DNA of 64,000 bases from an uncultured Paenibacillaceae bacterium (lineage in GTDB: Bacteria; Bacillota; Bacilli; Paenibacillales; K13), in NCBI GenBank assembly GCA_913056365.1, contig CAJXLT010000004.1, forward strand, positions 186,001 through 250,000. The letters run 5' to 3'. Positions 61,762-64,000 of this stretch are shown in pieces. The position numbers and the translations under genes are program-made. Each line of letters opens with the position of its first letter. The stretch's first letter is position 1. Below the pieces are notes generated by a model, which made no database searches, was not told the DNA's origin, and saw only the letters and a program-made list of their open reading frames with translations.

Positions 61762-63552
61762 ATGAGCAGAATCCTAAGCCAGGTTGATGGACACGAGGGG
61801 CGTGCAGATTTCTACGATATATTACATACAGCATCGATCTGGTCGGTCTATCAGCCCATTGTCTCCTTGAAGGACGGAGTTGTGTTCGGGTACGAAGCAT
61901 TGACGAGAGGCCCGGAGAAGTCGGCATTCCGTTCACCGCTCAAACTGTTTCGCACGGCGGAGCAGGAAGGGAAGCTATACGAACTGGACAAGCTTGCCAG
62001 AGAGAAGGCGATTCGCGGCTGCGGCAAGCTGTCAACCGAACAGAAGATATTCATTAACATTCCGGCCTCTATTATTCTGGAGCCGGATTTCACACCGGGA
62101 CAGACATTGCGTCTACTGCAGGAGTGCGGCTTACACCCGACGAACGTAGTGTTGGAAATTACGGAGCGCACCTCTGTTGAGAATTTCGACACAGCGAAGC
62201 GCGTGTTGGAGCACTATCGCAAGCAAGGATATCAAATTGCAATTGATGATGCAGGAGCAGGCTATTCCTCATTAGAAGCGATTGCTGAGCTGCAGCCGGA
62301 CTATATCAAGATCGATCGTTCCTTGACTGAGCAGATTCATACGAGTCGAGTGAAGGAATATATTGTGGAGACGTTCGTCACGTTCGCCACGAAGATGAAT
62401 ATCGGGCTGATCGCAGAAGGAATTGAGCGGTTGGAAGATCTGGATAAGCTGATGCGTATGGGCGTCCATTATGTGCAGGGCTACTTGCTTGGCAGACCGA
62501 ACAAGTTGCTTATTGAACCGGAGCCGGAGATTCAACAATTCATATTGAAGCTGTCCGACAATATGGCGCGTGCGCCCTATCAGAAGACGATTGGCGACTT
62601 GGCAGCTCGTACGGGGTGCTTCACGGTAGGTACGCCAATCTCGGAAGTATCCCTGTACTTGCGCCAGCATGATGAGGAGCAAGGCGTGGCAGTCGTAGAC
62701 ACAACTGGCAAGCCAGTCGGTCTTATGATGCGTGAGAAGCTGTTTCAAGAGCTGTCCGGGCAATACGGGATCGCCTTGTTCTGGGGCAAGCCGGTGGAGC
62801 AGCTCATGGATGATCGTCCACTCATCGTCGAGGAGTATACTAGTCTAGAGCGCGTCTCCAAGCTGGCTATGGCTAGAGAGATGCGACGCTTATACGATCT
62901 GGTTATGATTACGAAGGACGGCATGCTGCAAGGAACGGCATCTGTCCGTTCCATTCTTGAGCATATTACGCATATGCAGATGGAGGCAGCTCGTGTATCC
63001 AACCCGCTGACTGGATTGCCGGGCAACAAGGAAATTCAACGAGTAGTCAGGACCATGTGGTCGTCGGCAGCACCGTTCGCTGTCATCTATGCTGACTTGG
63101 ACCACTTCAAGTGGTACAACGACCATTTCGGCTTTCAGCAAGGGGATGAAGTGATTCAGTATACGGCTTCTGTCCTCAGACAGACGATTCGGCAGTTGGG
63201 GACAGCGGATGACTTCGTCGGTCATATTGGCGGTGATGATTTCATTGCACTGACCTGTGTTGATGACCCAGAGCTGCTGAGTCAAGAGATCGTTGAACGG
63301 TTTGATGCGGGGATCGATCGGTTTTATCATGGCGAGGAGATTCACTATGTGCTGGACCGAGAAGGGAATACCGTACAGCAGAATGGGATTACACTTTCCA
63401 TATCGCTCGTCATCTGTGATGAACGCGAAGGGCTCATGCCGGATGCATTGGCGCGTATGGCAGCAGAGCTTAAGAGCGGGGCGAAGGCGATGAAGGGGAG
63501 CGCGGTATGTGCGCGAAGACTGCGACGTGTATTGCAGGTCAACGGATCGTAG
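61762..63552 (+). CDS. EAL-CBS-GGDEF cyclic-di-GMP protein
   Basis: 596 residues. The N-terminal EAL domain (about 20-250) keeps YEALTR, ITERT, DDAGAGYSSL and KIDRSL, so phosphodiesterase activity is plausible. A CBS pair (about 280-400) follows. The C-terminal GGDEF domain has DLDHFKWYNDHFGFQQGD and GHIGGDDF near residue 490; GGDD fits a working active site, but the usual RxxD inhibitory site is replaced by TADD. ATG 61762 follows AAGGAGAGGAAT. It sits between phoU and polA; the Pho link is uncertain. Confidence 0.9.
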   Translation: MSRILSQVDGHEGRADFYDILHTASIWSVYQPIVSLKDGVVFGYEALTRGPEKSAFRSPLKLFRTAEQEGKLYELDKLAREKAIRGCGKLSTEQKIFINIPASIILEPDFTPGQTLRLLQECGLHPTNVVLEITERTSVENFDTAKRVLEHYRKQGYQIAIDDAGAGYSSLEAIAELQPDYIKIDRSLTEQIHTSRVKEYIVETFVTFATKMNIGLIAEGIERLEDLDKLMRMGVHYVQGYLLGRPNKLLIEPEPEIQQFILKLSDNMARAPYQKTIGDLAARTGCFTVGTPISEVSLYLRQHDEEQGVAVVDTTGKPVGLMMREKLFQELSGQYGIALFWGKPVEQLMDDRPLIVEEYTSLERVSKLAMAREMRRLYDLVMITKDGMLQGTASVRSILEHITHMQMEAARVSNPLTGLPGNKEIQRVVRTMWSSAAPFAVIYADLDHFKWYNDHFGFQQGDEVIQYTASVLRQTIRQLGTADDFVGHIGGDDFIALTCVDDPELLSQEIVERFDAGIDRFYHGEEIHYVLDREGNTVQQNGITLSISLVICDEREGLMPDALARMAAELKSGAKAMKGSAVCARRLRRVLQVNGS

Positions 63553-63584
63553 AGGAGTATATAAATTCGAATCGATTGAGTGAG

Positions 63585-63616
63585 GTGCTTCTGCCGCGGG
63601 GCAGGGGCTTTTTTTA
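63585..63616 (+). terminator. Terminator between EAL-GGDEF gene and polA
   Basis: Arms GCTTCTGCC and GGCAGGGGC (with two G-T pairs), loop GCGG, then seven T residues. It separates the signalling gene from polA. Confidence 0.8.
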
Positions 63617-63671
63617 TGACAATATGCTATGATTAGAGGAAATGGATTTGTCCAGAAATGAGGTGTCGGTG

Positions 63672-64000
63672 ATGAATAAAATCGTATTAATCGATGGGAA
63701 CAGTATTGCCAATCGGGCATTCTATGCGCTGCCGCCGCTTACCAATGCCGCAGGCATGCAGACGAATGCGGTTTACGGGTTCACCACGATGCTGCTCCGC
63801 TTGCTGGAGGAGGAACAGCCTACACACTTTCTCGTAGCGTTCGATGCTGGTAAGGCGACCTTTCGCCATAAGGAATACAAGGAATACAAGGGACATCGGA
63901 TGAAGACGCCGCCGGAGCTCTCCGAGCAATTCCCTCTGCTGCGCGAGCTGCTGGATGGCTTGAGTATTTCCCGATTCGAGCTTGAAGGATATGAGGCGGA
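63672..64000 (+). CDS. polA: DNA polymerase I, N-terminal part (runs off window)
   Basis: About 110 codons of polA. ATG 63672 follows GAGGTGTCGGTG. The protein opens with NKIVLIDGNSIANRAFYALPPL, then QTNAVYGFTTMLLRLL, FDAGKATFRHKEYKEYKGHR and PPELSEQFPLLREL, the 5'-nuclease (FLAP-type) domain with metal-binding Asp residues. Repair and Okazaki-fragment processing polymerase. Its position downstream of the pho genes repeats the B. subtilis mdh-phoPR-polA order, with the pst region inserted between. Confidence 0.95.
   Translation, partial: MNKIVLIDGNSIANRAFYALPPLTNAAGMQTNAVYGFTTMLLRLLEEEQPTHFLVAFDAGKATFRHKEYKEYKGHRMKTPPELSEQFPLLRELLDGLSISRFELEGYEA

Overview
The window looks like chromosome of an endospore-forming Firmicute of the Paenibacillus type. 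Three things point there: sporulation genes (cotJABC, yheC/yheD-type coat genes, yheB, ytrH, ytrI, ytvI); gene order close to Bacillus subtilis in two blocks (ytoI-ytpI-ytrI-ytrH-dnaE-accD-accA-pyk-fxsA-ytvI and citZ-icd-mdh ... pho ... polA); and strong Gram-positive ribosome binding sites with many GTG and TTG starts. No rRNA, tRNA, CRISPR array, transposase or complete prophage was found.

Layout. 1-2.4 kb (minus strand): the start of an HD-GYP protein, then a MoeB/ThiF enzyme translationally coupled to a fused MoaD-MoaE protein. 2.5-9.6 kb: a 5'-nucleotidase-like metallophosphatase with uppP, a second HD-GYP phosphodiesterase, an MMPL transporter and the radical-SAM protein YfkAB, ending at a terminator. 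9.7-11.2 kb: the cotJABC spore coat operon. 11.2-12.7 kb: a dispersed repeat followed by a stand-alone holin/amidase pair. 13.0-18.8 kb: a HAD phosphatase facing a row of four YheC/YheD-family ATP-grasp genes, divergent from yheB. 20-34.4 kb: ytoI, ytpI, ytrI, ytrH, dnaE, pgpA, accDA, pyk, a thioesterase, fxsA and ytvI. The pfkA gene that sits between accA and pyk in B. subtilis is absent. 34.5-38.2 kb: convergent ppk and ppx. 38.5-45.9 kb: citrate synthase, isocitrate and malate dehydrogenases, a small membrane protein, a YfbR-like nucleotidase, class I fumarase and a BASS-type transporter. 46.4-61.4 kb: the phosphate-starvation region: phoR, phoP, then an AraC regulator divergent from a Gfo/Idh oxidoreductase, an ECF sigma/anti-sigma pair, an orphan pstB, a chemoreceptor, pstSCAB and phoU. 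61.8-64 kb: an EAL-CBS-GGDEF protein and the start of polA.

How it works together. The main theme is phosphate. Direct repeats resembling TT(A/T)ACA with an 11-bp period, the layout bound by PhoP in B. subtilis, lie upstream of ppk, phoP, pstS and, more unexpectedly, a methyl-accepting chemotaxis gene. A degenerate version precedes phoR and a weak one precedes the EAL-GGDEF gene. The sequence therefore suggests a Pho regulon covering uptake, polyphosphate storage, its own regulators and possibly phosphate-directed motility.

Long intergenic regions hold several dispersed repeat families. One element of about 205 bp occurs twice in opposite orientation about 43 kb apart. A palindromic element of about 60 bp occurs twice. 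There is also a 34-bp tandem repeat and a family of TTCCGTTA-containing spacer repeats. I saw no clear new multi-gene system. The best candidates for follow-up are the Pho-box chemoreceptor, the four-gene YheC/YheD array, the fused MoaD-MoaE and the dispersed repeats.
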